Assembly: GCA_937868765.1 (NCBI GenBank)
Contig: CALMNL010000004.1
Coordinates: 1,624,749-1,688,748, forward strand
Reading direction: 5' to 3'
Source: an uncultured Desulfatitalea sp.
GTDB lineage: Bacteria; Desulfobacterota; Desulfobacteria; Desulfobacterales; Desulfosarcinaceae
DNA: 64,000 nt
Below are positions 15,199-24,008 of the stretch, in pieces (position 1 is the first letter of the stretch; every line of letters begins with the position of its first letter). Both the position numbers and the translations under genes were made by a program. Below the pieces are notes generated by a model. That model was not told where the DNA came from and did not search any database. It was given only the letters and a program-made list of their open reading frames with translations.

Positions 15199-16590
15199 TC
15201 AGGCGCGGCCCGCGGCGCGCTGCTGGGCGTACCGCCACATGCGGGCGAACACCTCGATGCCCTTTTCGGGGTAATCGAAGTAGGGAATTTCCTGTTCCAT
15301 GAGAAAGGCGCGGCAAGCGTTCTCCTGGCCGGGATCGCCCAACAGGGAGACGAAGACCGGTTTGTTGGCCTTTTCCTTGATCGTCTTGGCCAGGGGCCCG
15401 AGCATCTCGGCGCCGTAGGCGGCGAAGGAGATAAAGAGAATGCCGTCCACGCCGTCGTCGTCGAAGAGGGCTTCCAGAATCGCGAGCGATGTTTTTTCGA
15501 AGCCGTGAACGTTCATGTCCGGGTAGGTATCGACAGGATTTTTGCGTTTTGACGCGGTGGCGATGACCGCTGCCAGCCGATCCAGGGTCTCGGCCTTGAA
15601 ACGGGACAGGGTCAGGTCGACTTCCGAGGCCCGGTCGATGGACATGATGGCCTGGGCGCCGCTGAAAGTGACCAGGGCGATGCGGTTGCCCCGCGGCAGG
15701 GGCGCCCACTGGAAGCCCATGAACAGGGAGAGCATCTCGTCGATGCCGTTGAGCCGCACAACGCCCGTCTGGCGCAGCACGCCGTCGAGCACGGCATCGT
15801 TCACGGCCAGGCTCGCGGTGTGTGATGCGGTGGCCGCGCTGCCCGCCTGGCTGCGCCCGCCCTTGAGCAGGATCACGGGCTTTTGCCGGACCGCCCGGCG
15901 GGCCGCCTCGAAAAACCGTTGCCCGTCGCGGATATCTTCCAGATACAGGCCGATGATGCGGGTCTGGGCGTCGCCGGCCAGGTACTCCAGGGCATCGCTC
16001 TCGTCCACGTCGACCTTGTTGCCCAATCCCAAGCCCTTGGAAATGCGGTATACGGGAAAGGCGCTCATGTGCATGAGCAGGGCCCCCACGAAGATGCCGG
16101 ACTGGGCGGCAAAGCCGACGGTGCCGGGGGTCAGCATGTTGCGGTTGGCGAAATAGGAGGTCGTCAAGCCCGTTTCGGTGTTCACCAGGCCCAGGGTGTT
16201 GGGGCCGAATCCGCGGATGTCGGCTTGCCGGAGGATGGCGCGGATCTCCTGCTGAATGGCGCGGCCGCCGTCGCCGGATTCGGCGAACCCTTCCGAGGAG
16301 ATCACCGCGCCTTTGACCCCTTTGCGCGCGCAGGCCCGGAGCGCTTCCGGCACCGCCGCCGGCGGAATGATCATCGACACCAGGCCCACGTCGAACGGCA
16401 CCGCTTCGATGCTGCGGTAAAACGGAACCCCCTGGAATTCTCCGCCCTTGGGGTTGATGCCGGCGATGCGCCCTTTGAATCCGTTTTGCCGAAGGGTGTC
16501 GATCAGCAGGGCGCCGGGTTTGGCGGGGTCTTGGGATGCGCCGAAAATGGCGATGTTTTTCGATTCCAGCACTTCTTTGATGGGTCGCAT
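15199..16590 (-). CDS. CoA-binding subunit of ADP-forming acyl-CoA synthetase type
   Basis: 463 residues. The N-terminal CoA-binding Rossmann domain has NIAIFGASQDPAKPG and INPKGGEFQGVP; a succinyl-CoA-ligase-like region carries the expected phosphohistidine in SHTAS. This is the alpha part of the ADP-forming acyl-CoA synthetases, which make ATP from acyl-CoA and phosphate. The ATP-grasp beta part is neither fused nor adjacent, so the partner must be elsewhere, or the protein has another role such as protein acylation regulation. It is not in an obvious operon. Confidence 0.8.
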   Translation of the reverse strand: MRPIKEVLESKNIAIFGASQDPAKPGALLIDTLRQNGFKGRIAGINPKGGEFQGVPFYRSIEAVPFDVGLVSMIIPPAAVPEALRACARKGVKGAVISSEGFAESGDGGRAIQQEIRAILRQADIRGFGPNTLGLVNTETGLTTSYFANRNMLTPGTVGFAAQSGIFVGALLMHMSAFPVYRISKGLGLGNKVDVDESDALEYLAGDAQTRIIGLYLEDIRDGQRFFEAARRAVRQKPVILLKGGRSQAGSAATASHTASLAVNDAVLDGVLRQTGVVRLNGIDEMLSLFMGFQWAPLPRGNRIALVTFSGAQAIMSIDRASEVDLTLSRFKAETLDRLAAVIATASKRKNPVDTYPDMNVHGFEKTSLAILEALFDDDGVDGILFISFAAYGAEMLGPLAKTIKEKANKPVFVSLLGDPGQENACRAFLMEQEIPYFDYPEKGIEVFARMWRYAQQRAAGRA

Positions 16591-16744
16591 GCAGCCGATC
16601 TCCTTGGGGCGATGGTCGACGAACCGGTTTCGGTTGCCCGGCGAAAAATGCCGTTCCCGGGTGGACCCAACTTAAGGGCGGCATCCGTTGAAAGTCAATA
16701 CGCGATCCAGGCCGAAAAATCCCACCGAGGCGTTTAGGGCGCTT

Positions 16745-17449
16745 CTATCGTTCGAGAAAAAAGCGCTTGTAAACCTGGTAGTGCTCGGTCTGCCGGTAAT
16801 CGATGACGGCCAGGGGACTGTGATCGAAGCTGTAGATCCGGGCATCGTCGTAGGCTAGCAGGATCGGGGAGTGGGTGGCGATGATGAACTGGGCGTGCCC
16901 AGCCTTGCCGTGCTCGCGAAGGATCTCCAGGAACGCCAGCTGGCTGCGGGGCGAGAGGGCCGTTTCCGGCTCATCCAGGAAGTGAACGCCCCGGATCTTA
17001 TAAATGGAACGGAAATAAGACATCATCGACTGGCCATGGGATTGGGTGACCAGGGACCGGCCCCCGAAATAGTCCAACTGTCCGGGGTCCGAGGCGGCCC
17101 AGGCGTCGACGATTCTTCGGAAGTCGTTGAAGATGTCGGAACCGAAATACGATCCGGGCACCCGGCCGTCGGCCCACGCCAGGCGGAGGTGCTGGTACAG
17201 CTCGCGCTCATAGGGGTTGTGCTGGTAGCGCCGGCCCTCGGACTTGCGCCAGATGTGGATGCCGGCGGCCCGGGCGATGGCCTCCAGCAGGGTAGACTTG
17301 CCCGAGCCGTTCTCGCCCACGAAGAAGGTCACGGGGCATTCGAAGGTGATCCGTCGGGTTTGGCGGAAGATCGGCAGGGAAAAGGGGTAGTGACCATCGG
17401 TGGGGTAGGCTTCATGGTTCAATGTGACGCTGGTGATATGATTGCTCAT
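16745..17449 (-). CDS. AAA/ABC-type ATPase (RecF/SMC-like, stand-alone)
   Basis: 234 residues from ATG 17449. Walker A is VGENGSGKSTLLEAIAR, the signature-like region lies before HFLDEPETALSPRSQLAFLE (Walker B with D-E), and the switch His is in FIIATHSPILLAY. These short predicted ATPases are common as orphan genes and in defence loci, but no nuclease or toxin partner is adjacent. Role unknown; cytosolic. Confidence 0.82.
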   Translation of the reverse strand: MSNHITSVTLNHEAYPTDGHYPFSLPIFRQTRRITFECPVTFFVGENGSGKSTLLEAIARAAGIHIWRKSEGRRYQHNPYERELYQHLRLAWADGRVPGSYFGSDIFNDFRRIVDAWAASDPGQLDYFGGRSLVTQSHGQSMMSYFRSIYKIRGVHFLDEPETALSPRSQLAFLEILREHGKAGHAQFIIATHSPILLAYDDARIYSFDHSPLAVIDYRQTEHYQVYKRFFLER

Positions 17450-17750
17450 TTTACAGGTGCCGTTTCGAATCCAATGTGCCTGGAACGCTGCCATCGATGG
17501 ATCGGCGATGGTGCGTTGCCTGGCCCCGGAAAATTCCTTTATACGCTGGGTGGAACGATGCTTTCAACCATGGAAAAACAGCCTGATGAGCTTCGGACCG
17601 ATCCATATCGTCGGATGAATCATGCTTTTGCCAAAAAAGGCGCTCATCGGCCTCAATTCCGAAGCGAGGCCCTTTTCCGAGCATTTACCGTCCCCTGGGC
17701 CGTGGCACTATACGACTCGCCCCTTGCTGGTGGCCGGGACGCGCGGCCGG
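17450..17750. other. Non-coding gap
   Basis: About 300 bp between the ATPase and acetyltransferase genes. Short open frames here have no protein-like features. I see no promoter, terminator, repeat or RNA gene. Confidence 0.5.
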
Positions 17751-18239
17751 TCAGGCGGGTTGGTCGTATCCGAATTCCATCAGACAGACCGTGAACGGCA
17801 GATGCGGAAAGCTTTTTGCCCCGGTAACCACGAAACCGAGCCGCGCATACCACGCTTTCAGATCCGTTTGGGCATCGATGATGCCGATACCGATCTTCCG
17901 GGCGCCTTTGGCCGCGGCGCAGGCGAAGGCATGCTGAACAAGCTGGATTCCAAAATGCCGGCCGCGCATTTCAGGGAGGACCGAGAGGCGTTCGAGATAG
18001 AAGAGATCGGCGCCGGCTTTTTCGATGGCCACGCAACCGATCGGGTTTTCGGCTGCATATAAGAGGTAGTATTGTACCCCGCGCGACATATCCGCTTCGA
18101 TCCAGGAGGGCGCGCAATTGGAGGGGTGCTTGGGGCAATTCTCCTTTGTCAGCGAGAATCGGTGCGCGACGTCGCGGAAGGAATCTCGGATGAGTTTGGC
18201 TAAAACGTCGCAGTCATTTTGGGTGGCTTCAATGATCAT
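17751..18239 (-). CDS. GNAT-family N-acetyltransferase
   Basis: 162 residues from ATG 18239 (an in-frame start further upstream is less likely). The GNAT core shows GCVAIEKAGADLFYLERLSV, the acetyl-CoA pyrophosphate loop PEMRGRHFGIQLVQHAFA and the C-terminal KAWYARLGFVV. The substrate is unknown. Solitary gene in a minus-strand series of small enzymes. Confidence 0.82.
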   Translation of the reverse strand: MIIEATQNDCDVLAKLIRDSFRDVAHRFSLTKENCPKHPSNCAPSWIEADMSRGVQYYLLYAAENPIGCVAIEKAGADLFYLERLSVLPEMRGRHFGIQLVQHAFACAAAKGARKIGIGIIDAQTDLKAWYARLGFVVTGAKSFPHLPFTVCLMEFGYDQPA

Positions 18240-18320
18240 ATTGATTTGCCCGACGGTTGTTTGCACGGATAACCAGACCATAAGAAACGGATCCAGGCGC
18301 AATCTCATCCTGACGCGCCT

Positions 18321-19073
18321 CTATCTGTTGCGCGGCATCAGGGCGAAGACCCCCCAGCCCAGGTATTCGCGCGTGTAAGCGGCGTAGCGCCCGGGTTCCG
18401 AGGTCAGCAGGGTGCGAACCTCTTCGGCGAGCGCGTCGCCGGGATGGGCGTCCAGCCAGCGGCGCATGGTGAGCCATTTGGCTGCTTCGTAGCGGTCCCA
18501 GCCGTCCTGGTCGGCCAGCACCATTTCCACGACGTCGTAGCCGAGGCGGCCGAAGACGGCGAGAAGTTCCGGCAGCATGAGAAAGTCGGCGATGGCGTGG
18601 GCCAGGCACCCCTTGGCGACCTCTTCGGTGGGCGGCAACTGCCGCCAGTAGGGCTCGCCGATGAGGATGATCCCTCCGGTGCGAAGGCTCTGCCTCAGAA
18701 GCGCGATGGTGCCGGCGACGCCGCCGCCGATCCAGGTGGCGCCGACACAGGCGGCCACATCGACCTTTTCGTCGGCGACATGGCCGGCGGCATCGCCGTG
18801 GATGAACGTGACGCGATCGGCGACGCCGAGTTCTTCCGCCCGGCGTTTGGCTTGCGCGGTGAACAATTGGCTCATGTCGACGCCGGTGCCGCCGACGCCG
18901 TGATCGCGCGCCCAGGTGCACAGCATCTCCCCCGAACCGCTGCCGAGGTCGAGCACGCGCGCCCCCGGTTCCAGGCGCAGCGCCGCGCCGAGCGTGGCGA
19001 GCTTCTCGGGTGTGATCGGGTTATGGATGCGGTGAGCACTTTCGGTGATGTTGAAGATACGTGGGATGTCCAT
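18321..19073 (-). CDS. Class I SAM-dependent methyltransferase
   Basis: 250 residues. Motif I ARVLDLGSGSGEMLCTWA, then GTGVDMSQLFTAQAKRRAEE, VTFIHGDAAGH and RTGGIILIGEPYWRQLP support a small-molecule methyltransferase. No neighbour reveals the substrate. It is divergent from the porin/cobalt-transport region. Confidence 0.82.
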   Translation of the reverse strand: MDIPRIFNITESAHRIHNPITPEKLATLGAALRLEPGARVLDLGSGSGEMLCTWARDHGVGGTGVDMSQLFTAQAKRRAEELGVADRVTFIHGDAAGHVADEKVDVAACVGATWIGGGVAGTIALLRQSLRTGGIILIGEPYWRQLPPTEEVAKGCLAHAIADFLMLPELLAVFGRLGYDVVEMVLADQDGWDRYEAAKWLTMRRWLDAHPGDALAEEVRTLLTSEPGRYAAYTREYLGWGVFALMPRNR

Positions 19074-19247
19074 TGGGGAAGATTTCCTTACGGGTGTGAA
19101 TAGAATCGGTTGGTGCTTAACGCCGGTTATCAGTGGGCGATTCGGGTTGTTGGTGGTCTCGGTGCGCTTGGGGGGAAGTTACGCGCTTGGGGTTGGGCAT
19201 GTCAATCGGATTATGGGTTGGGGAACGGGGCAGGGGGCGCAAAGGGG

Positions 19248-19276
19248 TTGACTCGGGCAGGGCATCTCAGTATAGT
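19248..19276 (+). promoter_or_regulatory. Sigma-70-type promoter for the porin/nickel-cobalt region
   Basis: TTGACT (19248-19253), a 17-bp spacer and TATAGT (19271-19276). This predicts a transcript start near 19283 and a leader of about 140 nt before the porin gene. Confidence 0.7.
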
Positions 19277-19282
19277 GGCGCG

Positions 19283-19422
19283 CATCTGGAAACCGAAGTT
19301 TCCTGTTGTACCGATCCGAGTGTTTTAAAACGAGCCAAGAAGGCTGGTGCCTGTTAGCGGGCGTCCCAGCCTTTTTGGCTTTTTTTGTGGGTATGGCGAA
19401 CGTCAAAAGGAGGTTGCAAACG
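19283..19422 (+). ncRNA. Structured 5' leader, candidate riboswitch or attenuator
   Basis: The predicted leader contains a first hairpin, GGAAAC-CGAA-GTTTCC (19288-19303), a linker, and then a strong intrinsic terminator (19334-19386) placed before the ribosome site AAAGGAGG and the porin ATG. No plus-strand gene lies upstream that could use the terminator, so it must act on this transcript. I could not match it to the cobalamin or NiCo riboswitch consensus from memory. Confidence 0.5.
19334..19386 (+). terminator. Intrinsic terminator inside the leader
   Basis: A 14-bp stem (19334-19347 with 19366-19379, one G-U pair), an inner five-pair stem with a UUAG loop, and seven T residues (19380-19386). 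It ends 36 bp before the porin start codon. Confidence 0.85.
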
Positions 19423-20529
19423 ATGAGGCGATCGGTGACGGTGGGGGCCTGTCTGGTGCTGAGCCTGGTTTGGATCGGCGCCGCGCGGGCCGCGGAGGAA
19501 AAGACCGGCGGCGTGAAGAGCCTGGAAGAGCGGGTGGCGCAGTTGGAGGAGACCATGGGCCGCAAGGTGGAGGGGCCCGGTTGGTTCGACCGCATCGGCG
19601 TCAGCGGGCTGGTGGAGGTGGAGGCCGGGTACGGCAAAGTGGATTTCGACGACCCGGCCATCGAGGACGAGGATAGCAGCGACGTGGACCTGGCCACGGT
19701 GGAGCTGGCCGTGGACGCCAAGATCCACGCCCACGTGGACGGCCATGTGCTCTTCAAGTACGAGGACGACGACCTCTTCGTGGACGAAGGCTACATCGCC
19801 CTCGACGGCGGCGAGCGGTGCGGCGGATATGTCATCGCCGGCAAGCAGTACGTGCCCTTCGGCAACTTCGAGACCCACTTCGTCACCGACCCCAACACCC
19901 TGGTGCTGGGCGAAACCAACGAAGGGGCCGCCGTGGCCGGCTACCGCTTCTTCGGCGAAAAGCTCGACCTCTCCGCGGGCGCCTTCAACGGCGACGCCCA
20001 GGAGGCCGGCGACGACGACCATATCAACAGCTTCGTGGCCGCCGTGAAGGCCAACCCCTTCCAAGGGCTCGACCTGGGGATCTCCTATACTTCCAACTTG
20101 GCGGCCGCCGACAGCTTCGACGATGCGGACATTCTGCCCGACCCGGAAAACCTCGACGCCCTGGTGGCCGGCTGGAGCGCCTTCGTCACGCTCCGGTTCC
20201 TCGAACGCTTCAAACTCGTGGGCGAGTATGTGGCGGCCCTGGACGATTTCGAGGCCGGCGAGATCTATACCGGCGACACCCGGGCGCGCAAACCCTCGGC
20301 CTGGAACACCGAGCTGGGCGTGGCCCTGCTGGAGAACCTGGAGCTGGCCGTGCGCTACGGCGGGGCCGACGACGGCGCCGACTTTCTGCCCGAAACCCAG
20401 TGCGGCGCCGTGGTCAACTGGGGCTTCTTCGACCACACCAATCTGGCCCTGGAGTATTTGCACGACGAATTCGAAGACGATTACCAGCAAGTGGATACGG
20501 TTACGGCGCAGCTGGCGGTAACTTTCTAA
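19423..20529 (+). CDS. LbtU-like outer-membrane porin with N-terminal coiled coil
   Basis: 368 residues. A signal peptide (cleavage near ARAAEE), a short coiled coil (VKSLEERVAQLEETMGRK) and a beta-barrel rich in acidic residues that ends in TVTAQLAVTF with a C-terminal Phe, as in outer-membrane porins. It resembles the barrel proteins annotated as LbtU-family siderophore porins. It lies between a regulated leader and the cobalt/nickel transporter genes, so it may let a metal complex through the outer membrane; this is inference. Start chosen at ATG 19423 for its AAAGGAGG site rather than ATG 19393. Confidence 0.78.
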   Translation: MRRSVTVGACLVLSLVWIGAARAAEEKTGGVKSLEERVAQLEETMGRKVEGPGWFDRIGVSGLVEVEAGYGKVDFDDPAIEDEDSSDVDLATVELAVDAKIHAHVDGHVLFKYEDDDLFVDEGYIALDGGERCGGYVIAGKQYVPFGNFETHFVTDPNTLVLGETNEGAAVAGYRFFGEKLDLSAGAFNGDAQEAGDDDHINSFVAAVKANPFQGLDLGISYTSNLAAADSFDDADILPDPENLDALVAGWSAFVTLRFLERFKLVGEYVAALDDFEAGEIYTGDTRARKPSAWNTELGVALLENLELAVRYGGADDGADFLPETQCGAVVNWGFFDHTNLALEYLHDEFEDDYQQVDTVTAQLAVTF

Positions 20530-20685
20530 GCACGCGTCGTGCGGAGCGCGCATCGGCTGCGGAAGGTCTCGCGGCGATGCGATTTGCGAGGGAAAAATAA
20601 AATCGGCGCCCCCCTTGGCACCGGAAGATTCGGGCACCATTTTTGGGGGATCCGGACCATCGAATCAGACACAGGAGAGTGAATT

Positions 20686-21723
20686 ATGCATATGGCGGAT
20701 GCTCTGATTTCACCGGCTGTCGGCGGCACCATGTGGGCGGCCACGGCGGGCCTGATTGCCTACAGTTCCAGGAAGGTCAAACAGGAGCTGGACGACCGCA
20801 AGGTCCCCCTCATGGGGGTTTTGGGCGCGTTCATTTTCGCGGCCCAGATGATCAACTTCACCATTCCGGGCACGGGTTCCAGCGGCCATCTGGGAGGGGG
20901 GATGATCCTGGCGATCCTGCTGGGGCCCCATGCCGCCTTTCTCACCATGGCCTCGATCCTGACCGTGCAGGCGCTCTTCTTCGCCGACGGCGGCCTGCTG
21001 GCCCTGGGATGCAACATCTTCAACCTGGGCTTCTTCCCCTGCTTCGTGGCCTATCCCCTGATCTTCAAACGCCTCGTCGAAGGCCGCGACGGCCAGGGGC
21101 GCATTTTTGCCGGCTCGCTGGCGGCGGCCATAGTGGGCCTCCAGTTGGGGGCGTTCGGCGTGGTGCTCGAGACCCTGTTTTCGGGCGTCTCGGAACTGCC
21201 TTTCGGTACCTTCGTGCTGATGATGCAGCCCATCCACCTGGCCATCGGGATCGTGGAAGGCCTGGTCACGGCGGCCGTGGTGGGCTTTGTCTGGAAGGCC
21301 CGGCCCGAACTGGTCACCGCCGCGGCGAGCCCGGCCGCGGGCCGGGGCTCCCTGCGCACCGTTCTGGTCGCCCTCGGCATTGTGGCCGTCCTCACCGGCG
21401 GCGCCCTGAGCTGGTTCGCCTCGGCCAATCCCGACGGCCTGGAGTGGGCCATGTTCAAGACCTCGGGCAGCGAAGCGCTGGCGCGCCCGGAGAAGGGGGT
21501 GCACGCTTCCCTGGAAAAGATTCAGGAAAAGACCGCCTTCATGCCGGACTACGGGCTCAAGACCGAAGGCGGCGACGCCCAGGCCGAAACCGAAGCCCAC
21601 TCCCCGTGGCCGGCCGTGTCGCCCGGCACTTCGCTGGCCGGTCTGGTGGGCGGGATTTTGACCCTGCTGCTGGCCGGGCTCATCGGTTTCGGGCTGAAGC
21701 GGCGGGCCAACCACACGAAATAG
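20686..21723 (+). CDS. cbiM: Nickel/cobalt ECF transporter substrate-binding protein, CbiM-CbiN fusion
   Basis: 345 residues. The N terminus MHMADALISPAVGG supplies the metal-binding His2 of the CbiM/NikM family, followed by about seven membrane segments. After about residue 240 comes a PDGLE domain (SANPDGLEWAM) and a last membrane helix, which correspond to the small CbiN/NikN subunit. It therefore combines both membrane substrate subunits. Ni versus Co cannot be decided from sequence; the fused PDGLE form is common for NikMN. It works with CbiQ and CbiO encoded next. Confidence 0.9.
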   Translation: MHMADALISPAVGGTMWAATAGLIAYSSRKVKQELDDRKVPLMGVLGAFIFAAQMINFTIPGTGSSGHLGGGMILAILLGPHAAFLTMASILTVQALFFADGGLLALGCNIFNLGFFPCFVAYPLIFKRLVEGRDGQGRIFAGSLAAAIVGLQLGAFGVVLETLFSGVSELPFGTFVLMMQPIHLAIGIVEGLVTAAVVGFVWKARPELVTAAASPAAGRGSLRTVLVALGIVAVLTGGALSWFASANPDGLEWAMFKTSGSEALARPEKGVHASLEKIQEKTAFMPDYGLKTEGGDAQAETEAHSPWPAVSPGTSLAGLVGGILTLLLAGLIGFGLKRRANHTK

Positions 21724-21802
21724 GCTTGCCCAACGGGGCGACATCTCATAAAAGCACCCAGGGGCGGGGGCCGTGACGCCGCCGCCCGGGGGTGCCCGGC
21801 GC

Positions 21803-22615
21803 ATGTTTAAAATAGATCAAAACCTTTTCGATATCGGCCGCATGGACACGCTGGCGACGGGCGGCACACCGCTGCACCGCCTGGACCCCAGGGCCAAGCT
21901 GATCACCACCCTGGCGTTCATCGTCGCCGTGGTTTCGTTCGACAAGTATACCCTGTCGGCGCTGATCCCTTTTTTCGTTTTTCCGCTGGTCATGATCGCC
22001 GGCGGCGGGCTGCCGTTCGCCTACCTGCTGCGCAAGGTGCTGGTGGTGGCGCCCTTCGCTCTTTTCGTGGGCGCTTTCAATCCGCTGCTGGACCGCGAGA
22101 TTCTCTTCCGCCTGGGCGGCCTGGGCATTTCCGGCGGATGGGTCTCCTATCTCTCCATTTTGATACGCTTCGGCCTCACCGTCACCGCCGCCCTGACCCT
22201 CATCGCCCTCACGGGTTTCAACACGGTCTGCCTGGGCCTGGAAAAGCTGGCCGTGCCCAGGCCCTTCGTGATTCAGCTGCTTTTTCTCTACCGCTATATC
22301 TTCGTGCTGACCGACGAAGCCGCGCGTCTGGTGCGGGCCCGTTCGCTGCGGGTCTTCGAAGCCAGCGGTTTGGGCTTCAAGCCCTTCGTCTCCATGGTGG
22401 GCCATTTGCTGCTGCGCACCCTGGACCGTGCCCAGCGCGTGCATCTGGCCATGCGCTGCCGGGGCTTCGAAGGCCAGATGCCGGTACTGCGGCCCACGCA
22501 TTTCGGCTTGCCGGAGGTGCGCCACATCGCGCTGTGGGTACCGCTATTTGTTCTGATGCGGGTATACAATCTGCCCATCAAACTGGGCCTGTGGATTACG
22601 GGATTTTTCGCATGA
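21803..22615 (+). CDS. cbiQ: ECF transporter transmembrane subunit CbiQ
   Basis: 270 residues from ATG 21803 (a GTG at 21773 is an alternative). It has PLHRLDPRAKLITTLAFIV near the N terminus, several membrane helices and the two coupling-helix motifs, ARSLRVFEASG and AMRCRGFEGQM (A-R-G type), that contact the ATPase. The stop overlaps the cbiO start as ATGA. Confidence 0.9.
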   Translation: MFKIDQNLFDIGRMDTLATGGTPLHRLDPRAKLITTLAFIVAVVSFDKYTLSALIPFFVFPLVMIAGGGLPFAYLLRKVLVVAPFALFVGAFNPLLDREILFRLGGLGISGGWVSYLSILIRFGLTVTAALTLIALTGFNTVCLGLEKLAVPRPFVIQLLFLYRYIFVLTDEAARLVRARSLRVFEASGLGFKPFVSMVGHLLLRTLDRAQRVHLAMRCRGFEGQMPVLRPTHFGLPEVRHIALWVPLFVLMRVYNLPIKLGLWITGFFA

Positions 22616-23370
22616 GCCACCACACCATCGAAGCCAAGGATCTGCACTTCGTTTACCCGGACGGCACCGTGGGGTTGGACGGTGTGTCGTTTCACATCGG
22701 CCACGGGGAGTCCGTGGCCCTGGTCGGGGCCAACGGCGCCGGCAAGTCCACCCTTCTGATGCACCTCAACGGCTGCCTCGCCGCCACCCAGGGGGCCATG
22801 CGCATCGGCGACTACCCCGTGACCGCCAAAAACCTCAAGGCCGTGCGCCGCACCGTGGGCATGGTCTTCCAGGATCCGGACGATCAGTTGTTCATGCCCA
22901 CGGTTTTCGACGATGTGGCCTTCGGCCCCCTGAACCTGGGGCTGCCCGAAGCCGAAGTGGAGCTCAAGGTGATGCAGGCCCTGGAGACCGTCGGTGCCAC
23001 CCACTTGCGCAAGCGGCCGCCCTACAAGCTTTCCGGCGGAGAAAAACGCTCGGTGGCCATTGCGGCGGTGCTCTCCATGTCCCCGGACATCCTGGTGATG
23101 GACGAGCCCAGCGCCAACCTCGACCCGCGGTCGCGCCGCCGGCTGATCCAGCTGCTCAAGACCTTCGAGCACACCAAGATCATCGCCACCCACGACCTGG
23201 ACCTGGCCATGGAGCTGTGCCGGCGCACCATCGTGCTGCACCGCGGCCGGGTCACGGCCGACGGCCCCACCGACGAGATTTTTCAAAACGAGACCCTGCT
23301 GGCCGACAGCGGCCTGGAAAAGCCGCTGAGCATGCAGAGCTGCCCCCGCTGCGGCCAGAGCTGCCGGTAA
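22612..23370 (+). CDS. cbiO: ECF transporter ATP-binding subunit CbiO
   Basis: 252 residues. Walker A GANGAGKSTLL, Q-loop VFQDPDDQLF, ABC signature KLSGGEKRSVAIAAV, Walker B DILVMDEPSANLDP, and switch His in IIATHDLD. The C terminus SCPRCGQSC carries an extra three-cysteine cluster that is not needed for the ATPase and could bind metal. Translationally coupled to cbiQ. Confidence 0.93.
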   Translation: MSHHTIEAKDLHFVYPDGTVGLDGVSFHIGHGESVALVGANGAGKSTLLMHLNGCLAATQGAMRIGDYPVTAKNLKAVRRTVGMVFQDPDDQLFMPTVFDDVAFGPLNLGLPEAEVELKVMQALETVGATHLRKRPPYKLSGGEKRSVAIAAVLSMSPDILVMDEPSANLDPRSRRRLIQLLKTFEHTKIIATHDLDLAMELCRRTIVLHRGRVTADGPTDEIFQNETLLADSGLEKPLSMQSCPRCGQSCR

Positions 23371-23559
23371 GCCGGAGAAAGCGCGACCGCGCCTTCGGTG
23401 TTCCCCCCAGACTCTTTGAACCGAGGTCCCCTTCAAAAGCGTAAATAACCACACGCCAGAGAGCGCCGGGCACTCGACCGGCGGCCATTGACAAAGCCCT
23501 GCGGCGGATAGAGTTTTCCTGAAATGGAAAAATAGATTCAGTGACAGGAGAAGACCGCC

Positions 23560-23997
23560 ATGAAATGGATTACCCGCTCCCACGTCCATGTGGACCGCGT
23601 GGCCTGTCCCTGGCTGATCACCCGCTTCATCGATTCGGAAGCCGAATTTCTCTTCGTGCCCAAGAAGATGGTGCTGGCCACGGCCGAAAAGACCGGTGCG
23701 ATCCCCTTCGACACCCCCGGCGCCGCGTTGCATCACCGGGATGACCTGTGCACTTTCGATGTGCTCATCGAAGCGTATGAACTGACCGACCCGGCCCTGC
23801 TGCGCATGGCCAGGGTCATCAATGCCGCCGATACCGACCGGATCGAGGCCGATCCCCTGGCGGCCGGCTTCGAGGCCATTGCTGTGGGGTACAGCCTGCG
23901 CTTTCCCGACGACCTGGAAAACCTCCAGCGGCAATTCGAGGTGTACGATGCCCTGTATGCCTGGTGCCGCCTGGCCATGGCCAGGGACGGAGCGTAG
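23560..23997 (+). CDS. ChrB-like chromate resistance domain protein
   Basis: 145 residues matching the C-terminal domain of ChrB: WITRSHVHVDRVACPWLITR, FDTPGAALHHRDDLCTFD and a C-terminal QFEVYDALYAWCRLA. His and Cys positions suggest metal binding. The N-terminal half of full-length ChrB and the ChrA transporter gene are missing here. It is followed after 11 bp by an MFS gene that may be its functional partner. Whether it acts on chromate in this organism is unknown. Confidence 0.75.
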   Translation: MKWITRSHVHVDRVACPWLITRFIDSEAEFLFVPKKMVLATAEKTGAIPFDTPGAALHHRDDLCTFDVLIEAYELTDPALLRMARVINAADTDRIEADPLAAGFEAIAVGYSLRFPDDLENLQRQFEVYDALYAWCRLAMARDGA

Positions 23998-24008
23998 CGC
24001 AAGACGCC

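Noticed and set aside
19283-19422. Cobalamin riboswitch upstream of the porin and cbi genes
   Set aside because: No B12-box-like GCCACTG element and the leader is too short; kept only as an unclassified attenuator.
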